From assembly GCF_019511445.1 (NCBI RefSeq), contig NZ_JAEUAN010000016.1:100731-164730 (forward strand): DNA of 64,000 nucleotides, written 5' to 3'. The DNA comes from Aliirhizobium wenxiniae. Lineage in GTDB: Bacteria; Pseudomonadota; Alphaproteobacteria; Rhizobiales; Rhizobiaceae. A program made the translations under genes and the position numbers. The notes below the pieces were generated by a model. That model made no database searches. It saw nothing but the letters and a program-made list of their open reading frames with translations, and had not been told where the DNA came from. This document shows, in pieces, positions 17,290 through 26,990 of the stretch. Every line of letters begins with the position of its first letter. The stretch's first letter is position 1.

Positions 17290-18089
17290 TCGCCACCTCC
17301 GGACACAGGGGCAGATCGTGACCGATTGCCGCCACGCAGATAGATGGGCTGGAAGGCGCCGTCCTGGCGGATCTCGAGCTTGCCCTCGCGCACGAGTTCC
17401 AGCGACGCGGCAAATGCGCTTGCCGTCGCGGTCACCCGGTCTTCGGGCGGCAGGTAGGGAAGAAGATAGGTCTGCAATGCCGTCCAGTCGGCGATCTCGC
17501 CGAGCATGCGGGTCAGCAGTTCGCGCGCATCAACCAGAGACCAGACCTTGCGCTTCTCGATCGTCACCTGGGTGATTGCCGTGCGCTGCCTCAGATTGGC
17601 ATAGGCAGATAGAAGATCGTAGAGGCTGGCGTCATAGGCGGATTGAACGCGATGCGGGATATGTTCCGGCGCCCCGCGGGCAAACACGTCACGCCCCAGC
17701 CGGTTGCGGCTCATCAGCTGGCTTGCCGCCTCGCGCATGGCCTCAAGCCGTCGCAGACGAAAGGCAAGCGTTGCCGCCATTTCCTCGCCGGTCGGGCCGT
17801 CGTCGCCCTTGACCTGCTGGGGAATGAGAAGGCGCGATTTCAGATACGCGAGCCATGCGGCCATGACCAGATAGTCTGCCGCAAGCTCGATACGGACGCG
17901 CCGCGCGCTATCGACGAAGAGAAGATATTGCTCCGCAAGCGCAAGCACGGAGATACGGGAGAGATCAACCTTCTGGCTGCGTGCCAGATGCAGAAGCAGG
18001 TCGAGCGGACCTTCGAAGCCGGCAACATCGATAACTAGCGCCGGGTCGTCGGCAGCACGCTCGGAAACGTCCTGCCAGAGCTTATCCAT
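17286..18089 (-). CDS. scpA: ScpA, SMC-condensin kleisin subunit
   Basis: 267 residues from the ATG at 18089 (MDKLWQDV). The kleisin N-terminal core FEGPLDLLLHLARSQKVDLS and IELAADYLVMAAWLAYLKSR are present, and the C-terminal winged helix ends in VREGKLEIRQDGAFQPIYLR. An upstream TTG at 18122 has a better ribosome site (GAGAGG) and would add 11 residues; I keep the ATG because family N-termini are short. It is coupled to scpB and 69 bases below nagZ. Confidence 0.94.
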   Translation of the reverse strand: MDKLWQDVSERAADDPALVIDVAGFEGPLDLLLHLARSQKVDLSRISVLALAEQYLLFVDSARRVRIELAADYLVMAAWLAYLKSRLLIPQQVKGDDGPTGEEMAATLAFRLRRLEAMREAASQLMSRNRLGRDVFARGAPEHIPHRVQSAYDASLYDLLSAYANLRQRTAITQVTIEKRKVWSLVDARELLTRMLGEIADWTALQTYLLPYLPPEDRVTATASAFAASLELVREGKLEIRQDGAFQPIYLRGGNRSRSAPVSGGGE

Positions 18090-18158
18090 AGGAATGGCGC
18101 CCTGCCCCGAATTCACCGCCAAACCCGTTCACCTCTCTTGCTCAGCGGTCCTGTTACG

Positions 18159-19175
18159 TCAGGCGACCGCCATCATTTCATGGAACTCCGCACGCAATGC
18201 CTGCTCGTCGGAGGCATCAGGTGCCGCGAAGCTACGCTCGACAGCCTCGGCGCGCGCCAAAGCCTTGCCGGACAACGGCACCACTTCCTCCACCACGGCC
18301 TTCATTTCGTCCATGACGCCGTTGCAATGCAAGACAATATCGCAGCCTCCCCCCATGATTCGTGCGGCACGTTCGCCGATCGTGCCCTTCAGGGCATTCA
18401 TCGAGGTGTCGTCCGAGACCAGCAGGCCATCGAAGCCAATATGGCCGCGGATAACCTCTTCGATCACGATCGGCGAGATGGTCGCGGGATCACGATCGTC
18501 GTAGGCGGTGAAGACGATATGGGCGCTCATCGCCATCAATTCATCCTTCATCGCGACGAAGGGGATGAAATCATGCGCTTCGAGCTCGGCGCGTGAGGCG
18601 GTAACGACCGGCAGCTCATGGTGCGAATCGGCCATGCCACGGCCATGGCCCGGCATGTGCTTCATGATCGGCAGCATACCGCCCGCTTTCAGGCCCTCGG
18701 CCGCCGCCTTGCCCATTGACGCGACCGTCTGCGGATCGAAACCATAGGCGCGGTCGCCAATGACATTGCTTGCTCCTTCGACCGGCACATCGAGAACCGG
18801 GAGGCAATCGACCGTCACGCCGAGCTTCATAAGATCGAATGCATGCAGGCGCGACATCAACCAGGCGGCGCGCAGGCCCTTCTCCTTGTCCTGCCTGTAG
18901 ATTTCACCCAATGCGGCTGCGGAAGGATAACGCTCGATCATCGGCGGGCGAATGCGTTGCACGCGCCCTCCCTCCTGGTCGATCAGAACCGGCGCATCCG
19001 GCCTTCCGACGGCATCGCGCATCGAAGCCACAAGATCGGCGATCTGGGGAAGCTCCACGCAGTTGCGGGCAAAGAGAATGAAACCCCAGGGGCGTTCGTC
19101 CCGATATAGCGAGATTTCGTCGGCAGTCAGTGTTGCGCCGCTGGCGCCGAGAATCATGGATTTGGAAACACTCAT
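18159..19175 (-). CDS. nagZ: NagZ, beta-N-acetylhexosaminidase (GH3)
   Basis: 338-residue cytoplasmic enzyme that removes GlcNAc from anhydromuropeptides in cell-wall recycling. GH3 NagZ motifs are visible: FARNC, DQEGGRVQRIRPP, the KHMPGHGRGMADSH loop carrying the general acid/base His-Asp, and LLVSDDTSMNAL with the nucleophile Asp. Length is normal. It is followed by scpAB and preceded by the SPOR gene, from which a terminator at 19251-19277 separates it. Confidence 0.95.
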   Translation of the reverse strand: MSVSKSMILGASGATLTADEISLYRDERPWGFILFARNCVELPQIADLVASMRDAVGRPDAPVLIDQEGGRVQRIRPPMIERYPSAAALGEIYRQDKEKGLRAAWLMSRLHAFDLMKLGVTVDCLPVLDVPVEGASNVIGDRAYGFDPQTVASMGKAAAEGLKAGGMLPIMKHMPGHGRGMADSHHELPVVTASRAELEAHDFIPFVAMKDELMAMSAHIVFTAYDDRDPATISPIVIEEVIRGHIGFDGLLVSDDTSMNALKGTIGERAARIMGGGCDIVLHCNGVMDEMKAVVEEVVPLSGKALARAEAVERSFAAPDASDEQALRAEFHEMMAVA

Positions 19176-19250
19176 GTCAAATTACCCGATGTGATGATCC
19201 GGTGCATTCCGGACGCAAAACAGGTTCCCGGCTTTGCTGGAACCGCCCTA

Positions 19251-19277
19251 ACGAAAACGGGGCGCATTGCGCCCCGT
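19251..19277 (-). terminator. Terminator of the SPOR-domain gene
   Basis: ACGGGGCGC (19257-19265) pairs with GCGCCCCGT (19269-19277). On the minus strand it is followed by TTTCGTT. It suggests that nagZ-scpAB has its own promoter. Confidence 0.88.
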
Positions 19278-19298
19278 CTGTATCTGTTGATGGCCTTA

Positions 19299-22200
19299 TT
19301 ATCGAGCCACGAGGCAGCTGCCTCCCGCTGCACGGTACTTTTCGCACAGTGCCACGGCCTGCTCCTTGCTGCCGGCCGGGATGCGGACGCGGTAGAAGGT
19401 GCCCTTGCCGGCGATTTCAGCGGCCTTGATATCGACGCCGCGTCCACCGATCACGCTGCCGAACTTGCCCGACAGGCTCTGATAAGAGCGCTGTGCATCC
19501 GCCTGGGACGGCAGCGAAGCGATCTGGATGACGTAGCCGCCTTCGCCCAGCGATGCGACCTGCGTGTTCTGTGCAGCAGGGGCAGATGTCGGTGCGGCAG
19601 CAGGTGCTGCCGGGCGAGCGTTACCCTGATCGCTGCTGGCGACAGCGTTGGCAGACTGTGCAGTCGGACGCGTGCCCGGAACCGGAGCGCGAACGGCAGG
19701 AGCCGGATCGACCAGTTGCTCGATCGTTGCCGGAGCCTCTGCGGCAACAGGCATGGACGGTGCGGCATCTACCGGAGCGGATACGGGTGCCGACGCAGGA
19801 ACGATACCGCTCTGGGCAGCGGCGGAAGCCGGCGCAGATGTCGGGAAAGCTGCAGCCGTCTGGGCAGGCGAATCGCCCCTGACCGGCGCGGCAGCAATCT
19901 TTTCTGCAGCGGCAGGTTCGACTTCCTGTTCGACCAGCTTGCCATCGGCGCGAACGATCATCGTCTTGACCTTGCGCGGCATGACGGTCACGGGCTGTTC
20001 ACCCGCCGGCTGCTGATCCTGCGGCAGAAGACGCGGATCCTCGGTGTCAGACACCTCGGTCATCTGCATGTCGTTCTCGCCTTCCAGCGGAAGCGTATCC
20101 GGCATCAGCGTCTTCTGGACGACATCGACCGGCTCTTCGTTGGTGGAAATCAGCTGCTGCTGCTTGGGCGTTTCCGATCCTGCACCGGCGACGCGGTCGT
20201 AAACGGCCTTGTCCTGGTTCGGCACGGTCTTGCCGCCCGGGTTCGCCGGCGCAACCTTGACCGGCTCGCTGTCGGCAGCAATCACCACCGGCTCGCCATT
20301 TCCGCCAAGACCGGAAGAGGAGCTTCCGAACCACGCATAGGCGCCAGCGCCGCAGACGGCCAGAACACCAACAGCCACGAGCGGAGCGATCCAGCGGCGC
20401 GAAGATCCACGCCCTTCAACATCATCGACGTTCTGTTCGTAATCTTCGGCCGACGCATAGCCTTCGTTGGCCGTGAGCGGCGTCGCGAGGCTGCGACGGA
20501 AATCCTCTTCGAGTGCCCGCTCGAAATCGTCCAGATCCGCATAAACGGATTTTGGGGCGGCGGGAGCAGCAGAGACTGCCGCAGCGGCAGGCTGTTCGGC
20601 GCTTGCGCGCTGAACCGGCGTCACCGTTTCCGGCGCTTCGAGCAGAGAGGCGAGTTCGGCGTCGATATCGAGGTCGAAATCGTTGCGGTAGGCTGGCGGC
20701 ACTTCCTTTTCTTCGACGGTAAGCGTCGGCACGTCGAGTTCGGCAATCACTTCCGGCTGCTCTTCCGGCTCTGCGAGAAGAGCAGGATCGAACGCAACAT
20801 CGTCCTCGGGCTCGGCACCATCCAGGCGCTGGGCTTCGAAAGCGGCCTGCGCATTAAATGCCGGTGTCGCGCTATAAGCGGGCACAGCGACGGGCGCTGC
20901 TACAGCCTGCGGAATGAATGGAGCCGGAGCCGGCGGAGCAACGAAAGCAGCGGCGACAGGAGCAGCAGCCTTCGGTTCGCTCGCAGCGACGACCGGCGCG
21001 ACACCCTTGCTGTTTTCCTCGACCACCATGTCGCTCAAGTCGAGCTCCAGATCATCAAGCGCCAGTTCGAAGTCGAGATCGGCAAACGGATCGTTATCGT
21101 CGTCGGCAGAAGCGGCAGAAGCGGCCGGAGCCACAGGTGTGGCCGGCGCGTCGTAGACCGGATTCTGTACTGGTGCCGTCACCGCCGCCTGCGGCTGAAC
21201 ATTGTGATCGACATGGCTCCGCACGGGCTCGACCAGTGAATCATCGATCACAGGCCGGACCGAATAGGCAGCAGCACCTGAAAGAAGATCATCCAGTTCT
21301 GAAAACGCATCCTTTTCCACACGCAGCGCAGGTTCGGATGCTAGCGGTGCAGCCCTTGCAGAAATTGCTTCGGCCGGACCGGCCAACGGAATATCCAGCG
21401 ACGGGATAGACATTGCCGGAGCGGCGACAGTGGCTACCGGGATAGCGACCGGTGTTAACACGGGTAAAGCATCCCAACCGGCCGGAGAAACCGGCTCAGC
21501 CGCTTTGGGAGCAAGCTGCGGCTCAACTTTGGGCTCTTCGCGCAAATGCGACGCGACGCCGGCGCCAGACTGGAAGTTGGCAAGCGGCATGCGGAAGCTG
21601 GGCGTATACCCCGCCCCTTTCCGCTTGGCATCAGCCGAAGACGGAAGGACTTCCGCAGATGCCGGCTGTGTCTCAACGATCGGGGCGACAATTGGCGAAG
21701 CGGCAAGCGGGGCAGAGACCGGGAGCGGTTCCACGACCGGCGCAGCCGAGAAGGAGTTTTCCAGTTCGGCAGCCAGATCGAAATCGTCGAAAGAGATTTC
21801 GGGCTCGGCAGCAACAGTTGCGCTGGAAGCAGAGACGGTTTCGACAGGCGCTACCTGATAGCCATCTGAATCGACGTGCGGCGAGAATGGCGCCAGCTCG
21901 CCTTCAACGGGAGCATCATAGGACAAACTGCCATCACGGAGATCGACCGCTTCCGCGTCATAACCGGCAGGCTCCACGACCTGATCGACAGAACCCTGCG
22001 AATCGCCTTCCACCGCCCATTGCTGCAGCGGCTCACCGGCGTTGCGATATTCGTCCTCGACAACAGATGCTTCGAAGTCGGAAACGAAATCGCGACTATC
22101 GAAAACAGGCTCCTCAGGACCGTTATCGGCGACAGGCACCGAAGGCGCCTCGACAACTATATCGCCTGCCGGATCGAGCCTGGGCGCATCATAGCGCTCA

Positions 22201-22400
22201 AACTCGCGCAGGAGCTCGTCTTCCAGGTTGAAGACCGGGTCGGTTCGCCTTGCCTCTACGGGCTCGGAAACCACAGGAGCCGGGTTTGCAACAACCCGAT
22301 CTTCATAACCGACAATCCGCGCCAGTTCCGCCAATGGGTCACCATCAGCAAAGAAATCCGGCACGTCATTGCGGCTACGCGCAAGGTTATTATCCGCCAT
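19299..22400 (-). CDS. Large SPOR-domain cell-envelope protein
   Basis: 1033 residues. The ATG at 22400 (MADNNLARSR) has GACGAGG upstream. A long acidic, Ala/Pro/Glu-rich cytoplasmic region (about 1-660) precedes one membrane span near residue 668 (WIAPLVAVGVLAVCGAGAYA). A periplasmic Pro/Ala linker follows, then a C-terminal SPOR domain (about 955-1033; GYVIQIASLPSQADAQRSYQ, FYRVRIPAG). SPOR domains bind denuded septal peptidoglycan, so a division or cell-pole role is likely. The size is far beyond E. coli FtsN/DamX, but large acidic SPOR proteins are usual at this position in rhizobia. It sits 65 bases below argS. Confidence 0.9.
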   Translation of the reverse strand: MADNNLARSRNDVPDFFADGDPLAELARIVGYEDRVVANPAPVVSEPVEARRTDPVFNLEDELLREFERYDAPRLDPAGDIVVEAPSVPVADNGPEEPVFDSRDFVSDFEASVVEDEYRNAGEPLQQWAVEGDSQGSVDQVVEPAGYDAEAVDLRDGSLSYDAPVEGELAPFSPHVDSDGYQVAPVETVSASSATVAAEPEISFDDFDLAAELENSFSAAPVVEPLPVSAPLAASPIVAPIVETQPASAEVLPSSADAKRKGAGYTPSFRMPLANFQSGAGVASHLREEPKVEPQLAPKAAEPVSPAGWDALPVLTPVAIPVATVAAPAMSIPSLDIPLAGPAEAISARAAPLASEPALRVEKDAFSELDDLLSGAAAYSVRPVIDDSLVEPVRSHVDHNVQPQAAVTAPVQNPVYDAPATPVAPAASAASADDDNDPFADLDFELALDDLELDLSDMVVEENSKGVAPVVAASEPKAAAPVAAAFVAPPAPAPFIPQAVAAPVAVPAYSATPAFNAQAAFEAQRLDGAEPEDDVAFDPALLAEPEEQPEVIAELDVPTLTVEEKEVPPAYRNDFDLDIDAELASLLEAPETVTPVQRASAEQPAAAAVSAAPAAPKSVYADLDDFERALEEDFRRSLATPLTANEGYASAEDYEQNVDDVEGRGSSRRWIAPLVAVGVLAVCGAGAYAWFGSSSSGLGGNGEPVVIAADSEPVKVAPANPGGKTVPNQDKAVYDRVAGAGSETPKQQQLISTNEEPVDVVQKTLMPDTLPLEGENDMQMTEVSDTEDPRLLPQDQQPAGEQPVTVMPRKVKTMIVRADGKLVEQEVEPAAAEKIAAAPVRGDSPAQTAAAFPTSAPASAAAQSGIVPASAPVSAPVDAAPSMPVAAEAPATIEQLVDPAPAVRAPVPGTRPTAQSANAVASSDQGNARPAAPAAAPTSAPAAQNTQVASLGEGGYVIQIASLPSQADAQRSYQSLSGKFGSVIGGRGVDIKAAEIAGKGTFYRVRIPAGSKEQAVALCEKYRAAGGSCLVAR

Positions 22401-22465
22401 TACCTCGTCCACTCACCTACATTACACCGTTGCTGCCAGAGCAATGTGGGCAAATGAGGGCGTTT

Positions 22466-24223
22466 TCAGCGCATCTCCTGCGGTGCAGCCGTACCCGTAA
22501 TGGTGAGGCCAGACCTCAATACGGAAGCAACTGCGCGCACCAGCCCAAGCCTGGCGATACTCAATTCTCGGTTCTTATCGTTAACAAAACGTAATTCCGG
22601 TTGTTCCTTACCTTTATTCCAATGCGCATGGAAGAAGCTGGCCAGGTCATAAAGGTAGAAGGCTATGCGATGCGGCTCCTGCGAAAGCGCTGCGCTCTCG
22701 ACTATCCGCGGGTATTCGGCAAGCTTTGCGACCAGCTGCAACTCGTTCGGATCGGTGATTTCGCCAACCGTGGAGGCAAGGTCGAGCGAATCGATATCGA
22801 GATCCGGGAAAGCATCTTTCGCCTGACGATAGACCGACATGCAACGGGCATGTGCGTATTGGACGTAAAAGACCGGGTTATCCTTCGATTGTTCAGTAAC
22901 TTTTGCGAAATCGAAGTCCAGCGGCTCGGAATTCTTGCGGTAAAGCATCATGAAGCGGACCGAATCACGGCCGACTTCATCGACGACTTCACGCAGCGTG
23001 ACGAAATCGCCCGACCGCTTCGACATCTTCACCGGCTCGCCATCGCGATAGAGCTTGACCAGCTGGCACAGGAGCACAGTCAGCTTCGCCTTGCCCTCGG
23101 ATACGGCACGAGCAACGGCCTCGAGACGCTTGACGTAACCGCCATGGTCTGCGCCGAGCACATAGATCATTTCGTCGAAGCCGCGGTCATACTTCTCCTT
23201 GAAGTAGGCGACGTCGGCGGCGAAATAGGTGTAAGCGCCATCCGACTTGATCAGCGGACGGTCGATATCGTCACCAACCTCCGTCGAGCGGAACAGCGTC
23301 TGGTCGCGATCTTCCCAGTCTTCCGGAAGCTGGCCCTTCGGCGGCGGCAGCTTGCCCTTGTAGACATGGCCCTTGAAGGTCAGGTCGTTGATCGCAGCGC
23401 GGATCAGCTTGGCGCCTTCCGCATGCAGCGTGCGCTCGGAGAAGAACACGTCGTGATGGACGTTTAAGGCCTCGAGATCCTCGCGGATCATCACCATCAT
23501 CGCGGCGACAGCGCGATCCTTGACGAGCGGAAGCCACTCCTCTTCCGGCATATTGTGCAGCCGCGGACCGAATTCATCTGCCAGTTCCTTGCCGACCGGC
23601 ACGAGATAATCGCCCGGATAAAGACCGGCGGGGATCTCGCCGATATCTTCACCCAACGCCTCGCGGTAGCGCAGGAACACAGAGCGAGCAAGCACGTCGA
23701 TCTGACCGCCTGCGTCGTTGATGTAATATTCCTTCACGACATCATAGCCGGCGAAAGACAGAAGATTGGCGAGCGCGTCGCCGACAACCGCGCCGCGGCA
23801 GTGGCCGACATGCATCGGGCCGGTCGGGTTTGCCGAAACATATTCGACATTGGTCTTCTTGCCTGCACCGACAGCCGAGCGGCCATAATCGGTGCCCGCC
23901 TCGATCATCGAGGCGAGAATGCGCTGCCAGTAGCCGGTCGAAAGACGGATGTTGATAAAGCCGGGGCCGGCGACAGAAACTTCGCTGATATCCGGATCAT
24001 TGCGCAATGCAGCCGAGATCAGGTCGGCAAGCGCACGCGGATTGGTGCCGAGCGGCTTTGCCAGAACCATGGCCGCATTGGTGGCGACATCGCCATGGCT
24101 CTGGTCGCGCGGTGGCTCGACGGTCAGTCGTCCAAAATCGACTTCGCTGCGCTTTTCCTTGATAATATCAATTGTTTCCAGCGCGTTCTTAATTCTTTTA
24201 TCGAAGTCTGCAAAAAGGTTCAT
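22466..24223 (-). CDS. argS: Arginyl-tRNA synthetase
   Basis: 585-residue class I synthetase. HVGH replaces HIGH at residues 138-141 within ANPTGPMHVGH, and the MSKRSG loop stands for KMSKS. N-terminal Add1 domain and C-terminal DALR anticodon-binding domain (ending in a helix bundle) are present. The ATG at 24223 has GGAAACGAG upstream. Order dgt-argS-SPOR is collinear, suggesting co-transcription. Confidence 0.97.
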   Translation of the reverse strand: MNLFADFDKRIKNALETIDIIKEKRSEVDFGRLTVEPPRDQSHGDVATNAAMVLAKPLGTNPRALADLISAALRNDPDISEVSVAGPGFINIRLSTGYWQRILASMIEAGTDYGRSAVGAGKKTNVEYVSANPTGPMHVGHCRGAVVGDALANLLSFAGYDVVKEYYINDAGGQIDVLARSVFLRYREALGEDIGEIPAGLYPGDYLVPVGKELADEFGPRLHNMPEEEWLPLVKDRAVAAMMVMIREDLEALNVHHDVFFSERTLHAEGAKLIRAAINDLTFKGHVYKGKLPPPKGQLPEDWEDRDQTLFRSTEVGDDIDRPLIKSDGAYTYFAADVAYFKEKYDRGFDEMIYVLGADHGGYVKRLEAVARAVSEGKAKLTVLLCQLVKLYRDGEPVKMSKRSGDFVTLREVVDEVGRDSVRFMMLYRKNSEPLDFDFAKVTEQSKDNPVFYVQYAHARCMSVYRQAKDAFPDLDIDSLDLASTVGEITDPNELQLVAKLAEYPRIVESAALSQEPHRIAFYLYDLASFFHAHWNKGKEQPELRFVNDKNRELSIARLGLVRAVASVLRSGLTITGTAAPQEMR

Positions 24224-24286
24224 GTCTCGTTTCCACGCGTAGTGCGAAGCGGGCTTTTGAAAAGCCGGTGGTGTTTGGAGGTCGGC

Positions 24287-25504
24287 CTAGCGCAAATCGG
24301 GAGTCTGGTCAAACAGCTCACCATGCACGCGGATGGCATAGGTATCGGTCATTCCGGCGAGGTAATCCGCCACATGGCGCGCCTTGGCCGCCTGTTTCAG
24401 CCCGGAAATGTGATTGACCCAATAGTGGCTGCGCATCAGCGTCGGGTCGTTCATATAGGCCTCGAAAAGATCGGTGACGATCTTCGAAGCACCGGCCCGA
24501 ATGCGCATGATCTCGGGATGGCGATAGATGCGGGCGAAGAGCAGTTTCTTGATCAGACGATCGGTCTCTGCCATTTCAGGAGAAAAAGTCGCGATCACCC
24601 GGCCCGCAGCCCGCACATCGGCGGCACATTCCGGGCGAATATCGGCAAGATTGGCCTGCGCCACCCCGATCACGTCCTCGACCATGTGGGTGATCTGCCG
24701 GCGGGTCACCTCATAGGCAAAACGGCTCGGCTCCAGATCCGGATACTTCTCCCGCACCTGGCGCATCAGGCCGGCAAGGAACGGCACATCCTCCAGCATC
24801 TCGAAGGTCAGGAGACCGGAGCGGAGCCCGTCGTCGATGTCATGGGTATTGTAGGCGATATCGTCCGAGATTGCCGCGACCTGCGCCTCGAGGCTGGCAA
24901 AACTTGCCAGTTCGAGATCATGCAGTTCGCAATAATCGCGGATCGGCTGCGGCACCGGACCGTGCAGCCCCTCGCCCTCCGGCGTCATCAGAGGGCCATT
25001 GTGCTTGACCAGCCCTTCGAGGCTTTCCCAGGTCAGGTTGATGCCGTCGAATTCGGCATAACGGCGCTCCAGCTTGGTGACGATCCGAAGCGACTGGGCA
25101 TTGTGATCGAAGCCGCCGAAGGGTTTCATCATCTCGTCCAGCGCATCCTCGCCAGTATGGCCGAAGGGCGTGTGGCCGAAATCGTGGACGAGCGCCACGC
25201 CTTCAGCCAGATCCTCGTCGATCTTAAGGGCGCGTGCCAGCGCACGGGCGATCTGTGCGACTTCGATCGTATGGGTCAGGCGGGTGCGATAATGGTCGCC
25301 ATCAGGGCTGATGAAAACCTGCGTCTTGTGCTTGAGGCGACGAAAGGCCGTCGTGTGGACAATACGGTCACGGTCACGCTGGAACTCGGAGCGCGTCAGA
25401 CTGCCGTCTTCGGGAAACATCCGGCCCCGGGAACCCCACGGGTCAGACGCATAAACCGCCCGCTCGCCGCTGCCGAACCCGAGCGTCCTGGTATCGATCG
25501 TCAT
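24287..25504 (-). CDS. dgt: Deoxyguanosinetriphosphate triphosphohydrolase-like protein
   Basis: 405-residue HD-domain dNTPase. The ATG at 25504 (MTIDTRTLGFG) has AGGTGAAGG upstream and is preferred over the frame starting at 25582. It has the family block FRRLKHKTQVF, the metal-binding HD site ALVHDFGHTPFGHTGE, and the LEAQVAAISDDIAYNTHD region. It hydrolyses dGTP or other dNTPs. Divergent from erpA. Confidence 0.95.
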   Translation of the reverse strand: MTIDTRTLGFGSGERAVYASDPWGSRGRMFPEDGSLTRSEFQRDRDRIVHTTAFRRLKHKTQVFISPDGDHYRTRLTHTIEVAQIARALARALKIDEDLAEGVALVHDFGHTPFGHTGEDALDEMMKPFGGFDHNAQSLRIVTKLERRYAEFDGINLTWESLEGLVKHNGPLMTPEGEGLHGPVPQPIRDYCELHDLELASFASLEAQVAAISDDIAYNTHDIDDGLRSGLLTFEMLEDVPFLAGLMRQVREKYPDLEPSRFAYEVTRRQITHMVEDVIGVAQANLADIRPECAADVRAAGRVIATFSPEMAETDRLIKKLLFARIYRHPEIMRIRAGASKIVTDLFEAYMNDPTLMRSHYWVNHISGLKQAAKARHVADYLAGMTDTYAIRVHGELFDQTPDLR

Positions 25505-25692
25505 GCCTTCACCTGCATTTCCGCCCTCAACTGCATTTCCATTGCAATTCCGTTCCGCCCGGCCCATTGACGTGCCGTTCACGCCTTCATACCTATAGTG
25601 GGACCGTGCGCAAAGACGGTGACAATAATCTTCGAGTTATTCGGGCACGGCCTGAAACTCACCGGGCCTTAACCCCGGCAGGAGACCAAGAA

Positions 25693-26022
25693 ATGACTGA
25701 AAATGTAACCCTCTCCGATGCCGCGGCCAAGCGCATCACACAAATCGTTGCCGCCGATGCCGGCAAGCAGGCGCTGCGCGTCTCCGTCGAGGGCGGCGGC
25801 TGTTCCGGCTTTTCCTACAAATTCGATCTGGCCGACGCGCCGGAGGCCGACGACATCGTCATCGAGAACGGTGACGCCAAGGTGCTGATCGACAGCATGT
25901 CGCTGATCTACATGGCCGGATCGGAAATCGATTTCGTCGACAACCTGCTCGGACAATCCTTTCAGATCAAGAACCCGAATGCGGTCGCCAGCTGCGGCTG
26001 CGGCACGAGCTTCTCGATCTAA
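25693..26022 (+). CDS. erpA: A-type iron-sulfur cluster insertion protein
   Basis: 109-residue HesB/IscA family carrier. The three cluster-ligand cysteines are in place: Cys37 in GGGCSGF and Cys101/Cys103 in SCGCG near the C-terminus. GGAG precedes the ATG at 25693. ErpA is favoured over IscA because there is no isc operon here and the gene is a stand-alone beside dgt and xth, but the distinction is inference. Confidence 0.93.
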   Translation: MTENVTLSDAAAKRITQIVAADAGKQALRVSVEGGGCSGFSYKFDLADAPEADDIVIENGDAKVLIDSMSLIYMAGSEIDFVDNLLGQSFQIKNPNAVASCGCGTSFSI

Positions 26023-26130
26023 TCCCCTTGGCTGACCTTTCCACAATGACCGGCATTTCGATCTGACCCGGCTTCCCTCCTGCGACCGATCGTCTAAAAG
26101 AGACGATACGGAACAGAAGGTGGATACGGC

Positions 26131-26937
26131 ATGAAAATCGCGACCTGGAACATCAACGGCGTCAAGGCGCGGATCGACAACCTGCGCCAATGGCTCGCCG
26201 ACTCCTCCCCGGATATCGTCTGCCTTCAGGAAATAAAGTCGGTCGACGAGGGCTTTCCGCGACTTGAGATCGAAGCGCTGGGCTATCATGTGGAGACGCA
26301 CGGCCAGAAGGGTTTTAACGGCGTCGCGATCCTGTCGAAGACCAAGCCGGACGAGGTGATGCGCGGCCTGCCGGGCGGCGAAGGACCGGACGGCACTGTG
26401 GACGAACAATCTCGCTATATCGAATGCGTCTTCTCCGTTCCCACGGGCGTCATCCGGGTTGCTTCCATCTACCTGCCGAATGGCAATCCGGCCGATGATC
26501 CGGTCAAATATCCCTACAAACTTGCCTGGATGGAGCGGCTTCGCCGCCATGCGGAAACCTGCCTGGCTTTGGAAGAACCGCTTATCCTCGCCGGCGACTA
26601 CAACGTCATCCCCGAACCGCATGACTGCTTCGACCCTGCTGTCTGGGCCACAGATGCACTCTTCCTGCCGCAAACCCGGGAGGCCTTTCGCCGGCTGGAA
26701 AATCTTGGCCTGATTGACGCCGTGCGCGCGACCACGGATGCAACGAAGCTTTATTCGTTCTGGGATTATCAGGCTGGCGCGTGGCCGAAGAATAACGGCA
26801 TCCGCATCGATCACCTTCTGCTGTCACCGGAAGCGGCAGACCGGCTCAAGGCGACTTCGATCGAAAAGCATGTACGGGCGTGGGAAAAACCGTCGGATCA
26901 CGTTCCGGTGGTCGGTCTGTTCGATTTTGCTGCCTGA
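26131..26937 (+). CDS. xthA: Exodeoxyribonuclease III
   Basis: 268-residue AP endonuclease/3' exonuclease of base-excision repair (EEP fold). Motifs: MKIATWNINGVKAR start, CLQEIKS with the metal-binding Glu, NGVAILSK, GDYNV, and C-terminal SDHVPVVG. AGAAGGTGG lies before the ATG. It follows erpA by 108 bases and converges on exoR. Confidence 0.95.
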   Translation: MKIATWNINGVKARIDNLRQWLADSSPDIVCLQEIKSVDEGFPRLEIEALGYHVETHGQKGFNGVAILSKTKPDEVMRGLPGGEGPDGTVDEQSRYIECVFSVPTGVIRVASIYLPNGNPADDPVKYPYKLAWMERLRRHAETCLALEEPLILAGDYNVIPEPHDCFDPAVWATDALFLPQTREAFRRLENLGLIDAVRATTDATKLYSFWDYQAGAWPKNNGIRIDHLLLSPEAADRLKATSIEKHVRAWEKPSDHVPVVGLFDFAA

Positions 26938-26953
26938 CCAGAGCTGACACTAT

Positions 26954-26990
26954 CTGACCCGGAGGCGCCGTTGAGCGCCGCTCGGGTCAG
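26954..26990. terminator. Hairpin between xthA and exoR
   Basis: CTGACCCG (26954-26961) pairs with CGGGTCAG (26983-26990), with a second inner GGCGC/GCGCC stem. It overlaps the exoR stop codon and has no T-run on either side, so it is a weak or Rho-assisted terminator. Confidence 0.5.

Noticed and set aside
19191..21239. 682-codon plus-strand frame opposite the SPOR gene
   Set aside because: Antisense shadow of a GC-rich Ala/Pro coding region; Arg/Cys/Ser-rich nonsense product.
23555..25570. 671-codon plus-strand frame opposite argS and dgt
   Set aside because: Antisense to two certain genes and ends inside the dgt-erpA gap without a ribosome site.
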